From Temnothorax longispinosus (taxonomy: Eukaryota > Arthropoda > Insecta > Hymenoptera > Formicidae): a stretch of DNA of 64,000 bases. Location: positions 5,828,001 to 5,892,000 of the forward strand of contig NC_092361.1 in the NCBI RefSeq assembly GCF_030848805.1. The letters run 5' to 3'. This document shows positions 11,050 through 21,299 of this stretch, in pieces (positions within the stretch are counted from its first letter, which is position 1; the number at the start of each line of letters is the position of its first letter). The notes under the pieces are model-generated. The model was not told the origin of the DNA. It made no database searches and saw only the letters and a program-made list of their open reading frames with translations. Position numbers and translations under genes: made by a program.

Positions 11050-12900
11050 TGCATTTGTAGATTCCGCATAATAAAGCTCTCAAACACTGCTGCGATGATA
11101 TAGATATACAAAATAATATTTTCCAAAGTAAGATATAAAAATGTATATTTTTCAAATATTAAAAAAATTTTTCAAACGTGATGGCTTGCAACAATTATTG
11201 CTGATTGGGTTAAACATATTTCATTTTTTGAAGCAATATTTTTAAAAGATTTTACAAATATTATTGAATATATTTATTTGCAATCTTTTAAAAATATTAT
11301 TTTTAAAAATATTCGTTTGACATGATTTGGCGGACATAGAAACATTCTAAAAATATTTTTGTAAAAAAACAAAGGTCTTTCAAAGGAACAGCTTATATAA
11401 CTAGTAGTGAGCAATAACATTAAAAGATATATTTTGTTTTGGGAATGTTTTATTGTACAAAACTTACCAATTTTAAATCACATGACTAATAATCTTTAAG
11501 TCAGTGGTAACCCTAAACCAACACAAAATTTCTTAAATATTATATAATTTTACATTTATTAAATTTTCTAACACAACTATATATTTGTACAATTTGATTC
11601 AATTTTATTTAATACCATTGAAATTTCAATTTTATTTCTCTTCATTAAAAGTAAATAAACTTGTAGTATAAAATCACAACAATTATTCACATAATTATGG
11701 CAAACATCTAATCAAATTTATTTATTAGTGGTGCAATATTAATAGAAATGTAAATAAATCAATGAAAAAATTAGGAATTTATTGATATGAGTTGAACCAC
11801 AGCTAACCTACTACCAGTCTGCCACCAGAAGAAGAACACCACAAATCTTTGCATCGCCAATTCTCACGAGTCGGTGACATGTAGAGTTCCTATAATAAGA
11901 GTTAGGACAAACCGCCGCCATGTACAGCCAAATGTTATAGCTCACTTTGTCTCACTCCCACTTACAGCTTGTCTCACTCTCATTAACTTAGCTGAAACAT
12001 ATGACGGGACCAATAAAAAATCGTCACCACATTGGCGTGGCGTATTGTCAGAATCTATCCTAATACAGGGAGAATCTTCCCCCACCTACAGTGCTACCTG
12101 TTTCAGAATCGAAATATAATCGAAAAAACTAAAAATTATATATATCATTTATATATATAAATATGTAATATATTTATATTTTTTTATATACATATATTTA
12201 TATCTATAATTTTTATAACTATATTATATATTATTTCCATTTTTCTAATTCTTTTAAATTACTATCGCTAATAATTAATGTTGATTTAGAAGTATTAATT
12301 GAATTTGTATTTGCAAATATTTATTGAAATAATGAATAATCGTAGAAGTTGATTATCCATATCCAGTCGCATCCCCGCAATTAATGGTGATATTTTTGTC
12401 AACAGATTATCCGCACGGTAATATTTGTACATTTCATGGAATTATTATTAATCGTAAATTAGCACAAACAACGATTAAATAAATGACAGGTAAATAATGA
12501 CGGGCAATTCATTGAACAATTAAGAAAAATTAGCTAATTTATTAGAAGATGCCCGTATTTTGTTGGCAATTTGCTATCAAATTATGTCAGCAGATTTTGT
12601 TACATATTTGCTAGCATTTTGTCGACATTATTTGTTAAATTAAATTCTGTGTTAAATTTGTATCCTAGCTTCTTGTCAACAACATTTGTAGCAAGATTTT
12701 ACAAAATCTGTTTTCGACAGACTTATTGGCTATCTGAGACAATGTAAAATATGTTGCCATTATTTAAACAGTCCGTATGTATCACAATGTATTAAACATG
12801 CTTTAGAAGTTGTGAAAATCTAATTTATAAATATTTGCCATGAACCTCAATTTATCGAAAAATTAATAAAAATATTAAACAATCATCAGTGTCAATTTTC
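11050..12900. other. Intergenic, no supported gene
   Basis: Mostly AT-rich. A moderately GC-richer stretch at about 11810-12110 (an 81-codon open frame on + and CTCACT repeats) has no recognisable protein similarity; it could be old exon, promoter or repeat. AT-dinucleotide-rich DNA follows at 12140-12240. Confidence 0.5.
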
Positions 12901-13084
12901 TCGCATCATTACTAACTCTTATCGATAAAATATTCAATGTCAATGTTAAAACTCTCATTCACGATTCGTACACCCTCCAGTTGATTATTCTCATTTATGT
13001 CATCCTTATATATTTGGATTGTCTCACGCTTGCCTTTGGCCAGAAAATTGGATACAATGTCGCACGAAAGATATAATTTTACTA

Positions 13085-14781
13085 TATCAGACCATAAACA
13101 CGATCCTCCATTTTGCTTGAGATGGTTGAAAATAATAGTATGGAAGTATATGGAAGTGCCGAATAGATACCATTCTGAAATACAGATAAACGACGATTAG
13201 TTTTGTGATGCGAGAAACTGTGGGAAAATTCCTTTCCCTCCAATTTAAATATATCACTTATTAATATATCACTTATAAATATATTACTTATCAATATATA
13301 ATATTTATATATATATATGTATATATATTATATACCCACTTTCTAGAAACTGAAATGGAGAATCCGTTTTATAAATGTTAGAAGTTGAATCATCAACTTT
13401 TCGTATCCATAATTCTGACATGTACGTCATCAAGATAGCCAAAAACATGATAGCAAAGTTCCAATATATGGACTTCCATGACACGAAAGGCAATGACTAA
13501 AAGAAGAAAGCATATTAGTCTTCCCAGCTTTGCTATTAAAAGAGATCTATTGACTATTATTATAAGAGGCGATAGATTACAGAGATAAATAATTTGATTA
13601 ATGTGATAAATTGATATAAATATTCGGTTAATTAACAGCGAAGAAATGCGAGAGAAACTCACGGAAATGCCAGTGCTATTTCAGAGAGATCTGCAGATTA
13701 TGATTGGTCGGAATCCTCATAGACTCATATGAGAAATACACCAGATAAGGCTACTGATAAGGCCCAACACGTGGAAAATACATGGCCAATTGGCCAATAA
13801 ACTGTTCAATGGCATTGAACTGTGTGCCTATTGATGGGAAGAGAGAAACATACAAGAAAATGTGATTAGTGATCGTCATTAGAGGTGTCCAATCCTTCTC
13901 ATGCTCTTTTCCTTTTTATCACCAAAAAAAAGCTTGTGAGAGTAAATGGTTAAAAAAAAAGATATAAATTCAAGAAATTGAAAAGAATCACAGTTTATAA
14001 TCTACAAATCTCGCCGCAGCAAGAAGCGCGCGCACAGTAGCGACTCGAAATGCTCCAGAAACAGAGAGGAAGATTTTTGTGCGGCGAACTAGCTCTCAAC
14101 TTGATTGGTATACGCGATAAATCGCCTACATAAAGAAGGAAGAAATCGTATTGAATGAGCTTACCGGCATAGACAAAAGCACCCATCCTGCTCTATTCGT
14201 TAAGCGGTATCCACTTCATCACCATGCAGTGCGTGTGTGCAAGGTACAATAAGACCCTGCAAGAGGGATTGATCCATTCCTAGGGAGAAGAGAAAACACC
14301 CGTGGAATCAAAAAACGTTCATACTCAAACGAATCAGTATCAGTAATCCTTAATGTAAGAAATTTGTCTTTGCGAATACATAGACTCTTATTTTATTAAT
14401 CAAAGTTTTTTAAGACAATGCATATTGTAAGAAACAAGAACTAAAATAAAAGGGAAATAATAATGGCTTTGTAATTATAAATATGTATATTTTTTTATCA
14501 AATTTTTTTAATGTTAATTCCTAAACTTTATACTTACGAACGAATAAAAGTTGTTTGCAAGTAGCAAAGTATGTAGTTGGACAACAGCGATCCCGAAACA
14601 TCACACATTCTCATCTCCGCTCGCTCTTCTCGAATCTCAATCAAACTATTATATTATTGTATCATAAAGGTAAGGATAAGGGATTTTCGAGATGTTGCTT
14701 ACCTCTCCTAAATCTTGAATGAAACGAACGATTAGCAGTGGCCAGTACGCGGACAATAAAATTAGCATTCCAAAAAGCGAA
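13085..14781 (-). pseudogene. SLC17-family (sialin / inorganic phosphate cotransporter-like) pseudogene
   Basis: Reading the - strand, successive islands match the SLC17 transporter family in the right order. At about 14780-14703, LLIVRFIQDLGE ends at a GTAAGC donor. At about 14282-14163, LQGLIVPCTHAL, then in another frame KWIPLNE-stop-SRMGAFVYAG (family: KWxPLxERSxxGxFVYAG). At about 13833-13680, MPLNSLLANWPCIFHVLG, then shifted to VYEDSDQS. At about 13500-13330, LPFVSWKSI. At 13174-13085, NGIYSALPYTSILLFS. Damage includes TAG where Arg is expected, TGA before VYED, a further TAA after DQS, and frame shifts within exons 2 and 3, while several splice sites survive. SLC17 members carry anions with Na+ or H+ across plasma or vesicle membranes. 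I infer an inactivated tandem or dispersed copy, and no intact copy is in this window. Confidence 0.75.
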
Positions 14782-15301
14782 TTAATCAGAATGCCGATTT
14801 TGAAAATTTTACAAAAATTTGATAATTTTATTTTTAATAAAGATAAAATACTTTACATCGATATATTTATCTAACGATAAATATTATATATTGATGCGAA
14901 CAGGGACACATAAATATTGTACAAATTTATTTGAAATCAGTTTCAGGACTGCATATTTTAGAATAGAAAAGCTTCTACTACTTTCTACTGCCTTTGAAAT
15001 CCTTAAATCGTATATTTTATAAAAATGTTTTTTAGGGAAGATGTTAGAGGATTATTTGTTAAAAAAAAGTCTCATCGTACTCTACAAAGAATGCATCCAC
15101 CATTTGTTTGATTGCTTTAAAAATAATAATAAATAATGTATTGATGCATATTAAATAATATATAATATAATTGAGGCAAATGTGTGGATACACGCTGTGC
15201 AATACGATATTTATTTAAACTGCTTAAAAAGATCTTTAATGTATAACTCGCATTGCTTTTAGTCATATATTATACAATCGCTATAAAAATCTAAATATAT
15301 A

Positions 15302-15341
<40 letters not shown>

Positions 15342-15763
15342 ATCCGCCTTATACAAGGCGAACTAAAACAACTTTTATAATATGCACTTATTTCCTCGAG
15401 AAACATTTGAAATTAATCGTTTGCCAAGAGAAAGAAAAAACTTTCGGCGTATATCACCAAAATAATAGAAAAGAATATTTTAATAAAAATTCAATAATTA
15501 TTCTATTTAAAAAAAAAAACGAGCATTAATTATAGTTTCACTTTAACATTAAAGGTACATTTAATACAATTCAATCACCAATTTATATGATAAGGCGTTA
15601 ATATTATATTGCAACTCGTGCGTTCGCGTAAAAGAGTCACGGCGGTCTCGCGCTGCGCGTGTACTTGGCGCGAAACACTACCGTACGTGTCTCTTTGATC
15701 ATAGTAAAATATTATCACGGAAGATACGTATATAAAAATCATTCGTTCGTTCCTTTGATTCAT
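14782..15763. other. AT-rich intergenic region
   Basis: No supported gene. It should include the 3' UTR of the minus-strand 1173-residue gene (ending at 15764). A CpG-richer patch lies at 15610-15690. Confidence 0.5.
15304..15338. repeat. (AT)n microsatellite
   Basis: Uninterrupted AT dinucleotide run of about 17 units. Confidence 0.9.
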
Positions 15764-18700
15764 TTAATCAATAGTTTTCAAATCCGTTTCGTTTAAATGA
15801 TCGTATAAAATGGTGATAGTAGGCTCCTCCATTTCTCGGAATTTTTCGATGAGTCGATCATATCTTGCCACGTGTTTCGTCTGGATTGTCGACGGTAACA
15901 TTGTCACAGCTATAAAACAGGAATCCGTATTTCCAGCTTCAACGAGGCCTTCTATGACACTAAATTTGACTTCTTCCAAGTCGGAATGTTTATATACGCG
16001 GCTTAGAAAGTATTTGAGAACCTCGGTCATAAACGAAACTAATAACGACGAGAAGACATCGGTTAATTCGTGCAACTGTTGACCGAGTCTTAGGCCAAAG
16101 GAAGTCTTGGTCGATATGCATTTTTGTAACTTCTTCGCGTACACCAATAGCAAATAAGACCTTGCTTCCTGCCTAGGTGATAAGACAGATAAAAATATCG
16201 TTTGCATATTATCGATGATCTTTGGGTTAATAGACTTATTGAGGCAAGACTTATCAACGTAGCTAACAACAAAATCATCCACAAATAAACGCACAGCTTT
16301 GTTGATTGGATGGAAGCGTAATTTTTTAGGATGTGGCACGTTCCAATAAGTGGTCACTGCGTTGTGAAAGACATCGGCAAATACTTTGATGCGTGTTGCA
16401 TGTTTATCCTTATCCTCTGATAAAATATACGCTATCGTAAATCGTCTCGCTGCCTCGGACACATTAGTATCGATGTGGAATAAAAATCTTCGAAGTATAT
16501 TCTCAGAAAATTCTTCGGGTAGCAGGTTGAAAACGGATGCAGTGATCGTTGCCAAGTAATTGACAATGTATTTGTTTTTCTTTTGGACGTCCAGTCTTTG
16601 AAGATTGTCTATCGTTTTAAGCCATAGCTCGAGGTATTTCGCGATGTATTCATTGGGAATCTCAGGAAATAACTCTATTTCCGAAAGCAAATCTTCATCC
16701 TTAAGATTCAACGTCGACATAGCTTGACAATATAGGGACCAAGTTTCGGGACTTGGCTTTGTAAGGAAGAAATTCTGGAAAGCCTTGAACAAAACTTGTC
16801 GTACTGAATGATGATTCTCGATCGCCCATGTTTTCTGGAGAAAATCTGTAAGTTCATGCATCGAAGCTACTAAATACATCAGCCTAATTCCATGTTTTCG
16901 CGTGCTCACGCGCATACTCATTAACTTTTGTGTGATTGATATCACTTTCGGCAAAGAAGTCCGCCTACTCACGTTTGTTAGTGTCATTAGAGCTATTGAT
17001 AAGTAATCTCCTTCGCACAATCTAACTACGAGATCGAGAGGTACTGGTGGATTGGAAAGTCTCATGCTCAATGGTAAATTCCGCACGATCTTGTAATTAT
17101 CCTTGGCGTTCGGATCACTAGTATCTATCGTTGTTTCCGTAGGTGTGAGAGGATCAATTAGTTTTGTCACCACATCACCATGAAGTAGAATGGCCAGGAT
17201 AACTACACTAGACGATATTTCATCTGTATTTTTATCGTAGATATAATTCATGCAACGATCAGCAAATTTAATGGGTAAGTCTTTATACCAACGCGTGGCC
17301 TTGACGAAGCGTTGTACACGTTTAATATGGCAGTTCTTCATGCAGTCAGCTAAATATTTTTCCCAATTCTTCAGTATATTTTGTAAATCTCGATTCAATA
17401 AAGCGAGCGCCGCGCCTGATGTTACATTTGCGATGTTTTCTGGGAACCACGTACGGTACAGTTCTGACTCATTCTTCTGCAATATGTCTTTTACATTCCA
17501 GGTATCTTCTTCGGAACGTATTGCTTCGCGAATAGCATCCATTAGCCAAGGATAATCTCTAATTGTCATTTCTTTTATCTTGACGCGCGATTTTTTACAT
17601 CTATCGTTGAAATCATATATCGCTGCAACATAGCTGCAAAGGTTGTATATTTTTTCATCAAGCTTTTTGAAAGACCTTTTTTGAATGGCATTTGCAAAAG
17701 TTACGAGGCATTGTCTCTCATATTGTGGATATTCTTCGAGTATGTTGAAGTTTACGTACCATCGATTATCTCCTAGAAGCATGTTAATCAACTCCTCAAT
17801 TGGCATATTGTGTATAAGTTTGAAATGTATTATAGCTGAGAGTATTTCTTTCGGTGCGAATTCATTTTTTACATGATATAATCGGACAATGTCCAGTACA
17901 AGAGAGATCTGCTTTTCGCTTAAATGCGGTACATCGTATATTTGCAAGAGTTCATCGAACACTCGTTCGAATAGCCAAGAGTTTTCGTTTTTATGTCTAT
18001 TTAAGAAATATGTCAAAGTATTGGACAACGCATCGTCATCCTCATTAACCTTACAAACGTAAATCATTTGTAAAATAAGGCAAACTCTATTTGATTCACT
18101 TGCAGTTTTATTTATTTTTTCCTTGATAACCGGTATAGCTTCGTTAACAGGTAAATAACAAATCCAAGCTCTCTTGTAATCCATCGTATATTCATAATGA
18201 ATCTCCTCTGATAATAAGTTTTGCTTTTCGATGTTGATTTTAGCATGTTTGATCCGCTCCTCTGCAGGTAATAACTGTAATAAAGCAGGCGTCACGTTTT
18301 TCGTCTCGTCGAGAAGATCAGCATGATATTTATTTTTGTAGGATTTACAAAGCAAATCGTATTTTTTATCACGTGGGTAATGCTTTAAGTAAGCGAGCAC
18401 GCTATCTGTATTGAAGGAAGAACGTTCTGCGGGCAATAGACCTGGAAATATGCTTTCCATTAAATCCTCGTTGATCTTTTTGGGTGGTAAGATGCGGATG
18501 TATAAAAGCGGTTTCTTTATCAAATATTTCTGAGCTTTTTTCAAAAATATTTCGGCACACGTGTTACTCAAAACAATATTCGGCGGATCTGTCTCATGTA
18601 TCTCGCACAGTACTACGAAAGCTTCCAGTCGCTTCTTTATTAATTTAGGCAGGAAAGACTTATATCTATCGATGCCGATCGCGAAAGGAGTACGCTCAGT

Positions 18701-19285
18701 CGCGTTTAGTTCGCGGGGTTTCAATAATTTGAGAAAACGCACTATAAAATCCGGATTTTTGCGGAAGATCTTTTTAGCAATTTCTACTGGCAGCACGAGT
18801 TCCTTCTCTATGATCGTTTTATAAGCAAAAGCTTCATCGCAAGCCGTGATCAACGGGTAAGCGATTTGAATACCGTAAATAGATGACACTGCTGTGAACA
18901 TTTGTTGCGCGAAAATTGGATCCTTGCCAGATAATCGATGTGCGAGTGTAAGCACAATACGCGTTCTTGTATTCACGGAAACGTAGGGGAAGAGACGTTC
19001 GCAGAAATATGAAACGTCAACGATCTTCTTGTGGCTGCCATCGAAGAACCAGGAAGCCTTAAAAGCCCGATTTATTATCGTCGAATCTTCACACTTGAGC
19101 GCCGACGTTATATCCTCGTGCATCTTCTTCTTGACAGCAGTTTCTACGCGCAGTATAGGCAGCAATTCTGGTGGAAATTGTTCAAGACTTTCGCTGGTCT
19201 GGTGTAAAGTCAATTTTCCGATCCAACTCAATTTTTCACCAGCGGTATCACCCGGTATCTTTTGAATCGCCCGTAGATAAGGCAT
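15764..19285 (-). CDS. Large intronless protein of unknown function (1173 residues)
   Basis: A single open frame of 3522 nt without introns starts at ATG 19285-19283 and ends at 15764. I do not recognise the family. The protein looks soluble and almost all-helical: Leu/Ile-rich 30-40-residue blocks with regular Pro and Lys punctuation (for example PVEIAKKIFRKNPDFIVRF near 165-185 and LLPAERSSF near 275), as in HEAT/ARM or TPR-like solenoids. There is no clear signal peptide, transmembrane segment or catalytic motif. Codon use and length argue strongly for a real protein. Being intronless beside multi-exon neighbours, it may be a retrocopy-derived or lineage-restricted gene. Function cannot be assigned; a scaffold or transport-type helical repeat protein is only a guess. 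Confidence 0.88.
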   Translation of the reverse strand: MPYLRAIQKIPGDTAGEKLSWIGKLTLHQTSESLEQFPPELLPILRVETAVKKKMHEDITSALKCEDSTIINRAFKASWFFDGSHKKIVDVSYFCERLFPYVSVNTRTRIVLTLAHRLSGKDPIFAQQMFTAVSSIYGIQIAYPLITACDEAFAYKTIIEKELVLPVEIAKKIFRKNPDFIVRFLKLLKPRELNATERTPFAIGIDRYKSFLPKLIKKRLEAFVVLCEIHETDPPNIVLSNTCAEIFLKKAQKYLIKKPLLYIRILPPKKINEDLMESIFPGLLPAERSSFNTDSVLAYLKHYPRDKKYDLLCKSYKNKYHADLLDETKNVTPALLQLLPAEERIKHAKINIEKQNLLSEEIHYEYTMDYKRAWICYLPVNEAIPVIKEKINKTASESNRVCLILQMIYVCKVNEDDDALSNTLTYFLNRHKNENSWLFERVFDELLQIYDVPHLSEKQISLVLDIVRLYHVKNEFAPKEILSAIIHFKLIHNMPIEELINMLLGDNRWYVNFNILEEYPQYERQCLVTFANAIQKRSFKKLDEKIYNLCSYVAAIYDFNDRCKKSRVKIKEMTIRDYPWLMDAIREAIRSEEDTWNVKDILQKNESELYRTWFPENIANVTSGAALALLNRDLQNILKNWEKYLADCMKNCHIKRVQRFVKATRWYKDLPIKFADRCMNYIYDKNTDEISSSVVILAILLHGDVVTKLIDPLTPTETTIDTSDPNAKDNYKIVRNLPLSMRLSNPPVPLDLVVRLCEGDYLSIALMTLTNVSRRTSLPKVISITQKLMSMRVSTRKHGIRLMYLVASMHELTDFLQKTWAIENHHSVRQVLFKAFQNFFLTKPSPETWSLYCQAMSTLNLKDEDLLSEIELFPEIPNEYIAKYLELWLKTIDNLQRLDVQKKNKYIVNYLATITASVFNLLPEEFSENILRRFLFHIDTNVSEAARRFTIAYILSEDKDKHATRIKVFADVFHNAVTTYWNVPHPKKLRFHPINKAVRLFVDDFVVSYVDKSCLNKSINPKIIDNMQTIFLSVLSPRQEARSYLLLVYAKKLQKCISTKTSFGLRLGQQLHELTDVFSSLLVSFMTEVLKYFLSRVYKHSDLEEVKFSVIEGLVEAGNTDSCFIAVTMLPSTIQTKHVARYDRLIEKFREMEEPTITILYDHLNETDLKTID

Positions 19286-19315
19286 CTATAAGTCGCGAGG
19301 TACCTTGTAGTCCAT
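19286..19315 (-). promoter_or_regulatory. Upstream ORF abutting the start codon of the 1173-residue gene
   Basis: On the - strand an ATG at 19315-19313, in good context (A at -3, G at +4), opens a nine-codon frame (MDYKVPRDL). Its TAG stop immediately precedes the main ATG (TAGATG). The main start has a weak context (T at -3). If transcribed unspliced, this would reduce initiation at the main start. Alternatively AAG/GTACCT and TTATAG/ATG could be an 18-nt miniature spliced segment, which is too short to be a normal intron, or the TTATAG could be an acceptor from a distant 5' exon. Confidence 0.5.
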
Positions 19316-19439
19316 CGTGACGTTTAAAGATAAATAAGCAAAAACAAAACGAAAATATTCTATATGTATGTATTCTTTAAGTAGCGTATGTAAGTAATAA
19401 GTCTTTGCTTTTATCCTCTTACGTTATCAGATGAAATTG

Positions 19440-20100
19440 TCATTGTTGCTCGAGCGAATCCAAACCACGATCTTGTTGATTTTGTTCGATCAGCCAAAAG
19501 TCAAATGTGGTATGAGATCGATGCTCAGGCGAACGCCTCGAAGAATTTTCCTGCAATCTGGAGAATTCGCTACCGCGAATTTGCAGTTCCAGAATACACG
19601 CCCGCTTTCCAAAGCCCGCTTTTCGCCAGCCGCACAAAGGCAGTTTTGCCTTCGGCCGTAAAATACGTGGTACGTAATTCGAAATTGTCCGTACGCAACT
19701 AATCGCAAACGTCACTCACACTCACTTAACTGATTATCGCTCGTAATCTCACATATGTTCCGACCGCAATCGACGTAATTTAAAGTTAAAATTCCAATGT
19801 CAAATTCCAATCAATTGCACAACGTTTTGTAAAGGTCTCTTCTGCGAACTTCGCACCGCGGCCCGTGTTTCCTCTAATTTACTCACTCCGAATGGATGAT
19901 TCACGAAGTAATCGATTGACAATGTGTTCGAATTTGTTATAGGACTGTACTCACTCAACCGTATACTGTACCCTGTAGAACGTAAAGACGGCGAAGGAGC
20001 GACGAGTGACTAGAAGAGATAGCTCCCTGATCTGATTAGAGACGCATGCGCCTTGTGTTTCAACATATGCGACGTGGAATGCTCATCGTGTTAAACTCAG
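19440..20100 (-). promoter_or_regulatory. CpG-rich 5' region of the 1173-residue gene, with NRF1/EWG-like site
   Basis: This stretch is visibly richer in G+C and CpG than its flanks and lies directly upstream of the gene on the - strand. ACGCATGCGCC at 20042-20052 matches the palindromic NRF-1 / erect-wing (EWG) core (GCGCATGCGC) at nine of ten bases. Open frames on both strands here look like by-products of composition. The start site is not resolved. Confidence 0.4.
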
Positions 20101-20543
20101 CGATGCATCATTCTCAGGACTGTACTATAAAAGTTAGTTGCCTCATTGTTTTAAACTTGCTTTTTTCATTTATTTTCACATATTATACGATGATAAAGAT
20201 GGAAAAGATGGTGAAGTAATGTCTCAGTTAAATTAGAATGAATATATTTTTCTAAAGAAATTATTAATTGAGAATAGAAATAATAAGAGTTATTCTAAAT
20301 AAAAAACTTTGACTAACGATCAATCGAAATTGTTTAAATTCAAAGAAGTTGCGTGCATAAATCACAATGAAATAACTGGATAAACTGGAACTGTGCAGAA
20401 TGTAGAAAATAAATGTAAGAGTGAATGTATTGCAGAAACAGTTCACCACATTTATGTCAACGACACGAAAATCACGTGAAATTTAATATACGTAATAAAC
20501 GTATTTTTTCAATAAAAAAATTTTATATAAAAATGCATATGAA

Positions 20544-20547
<4 letters not shown>

Positions 20548-20590
<43 letters not shown>
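20548..20590. repeat. (AT)n microsatellite
   Basis: About 20 AT units, uninterrupted. Confidence 0.9.
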
Positions 20591-20593
<3 letters not shown>

Positions 20594-20599
20594 TAAAAT

Positions 20600-21299
20600 T
20601 TTTACTCCATAATATATATTTATCATATAATATAATTATAGATATTACTCCTGAAAGAAAGAAACAATAATAGAGTATATTGAGTATAAAATGCAATACC
20701 TACTTATAAAAAGTAGTGGGGTTATACAAACTATTCCGTATTACCCGACATTGCCATTTTAACCTCTTTATTGTACCTACATAATAGTAATTAATATACG
20801 CCGTATGACACTTAATTGCTCAATAGATTACACTATATCTTACAATTAGTTTTTACATGTAACAAAAAGCGACTAAGAACCTGTGAAGTAGATTGACTGA
20901 TGTAAAATAAAAATTTATAAGATAACCTTACGCAAGTATTATAGCGACATATCCAAAATCTTAAATTACACGTACTAATTACATGACACTTCGTACTACG
21001 TTGCTGCTTTGTACGTTAAATTATTAAGGGTTTATTAGTAGTTAGTAATTCCAGTACTGTCCGCTAATAGGTTGTAAAACTTTTGATATATAGGCTAGAT
21101 ATCGTATATTTCAAATTATTCTATTTTTTTATTCCATATTTTATCTGCACTTCCTCAACCAACATTAGATTTATACTGATGTTTCCTTGTTATTCATATT
21201 TGCGACTTTTACGCATGAGAGTGTTGCACGCATGCACATATGTACATATATAGACAAATATATTATAGTTTATATAGTTAGCTTTTTCAATTTATCCTT
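20600..21299. other. AT-rich intergenic / 3' UTR of the secreted-protein gene
   Basis: Nothing coding is supported. The minus-strand gene ending at 21300 must have its 3' UTR and poly(A) site here. Confidence 0.5.

Noticed and set aside
12930..13174. A long ATG-less minus frame beginning WYLFGTS and ending near 12920
   Set aside because: It overlaps the better SLC17 match (NGIYSALPYTS) in a different frame; without similarity it is treated as chance within the pseudogene.
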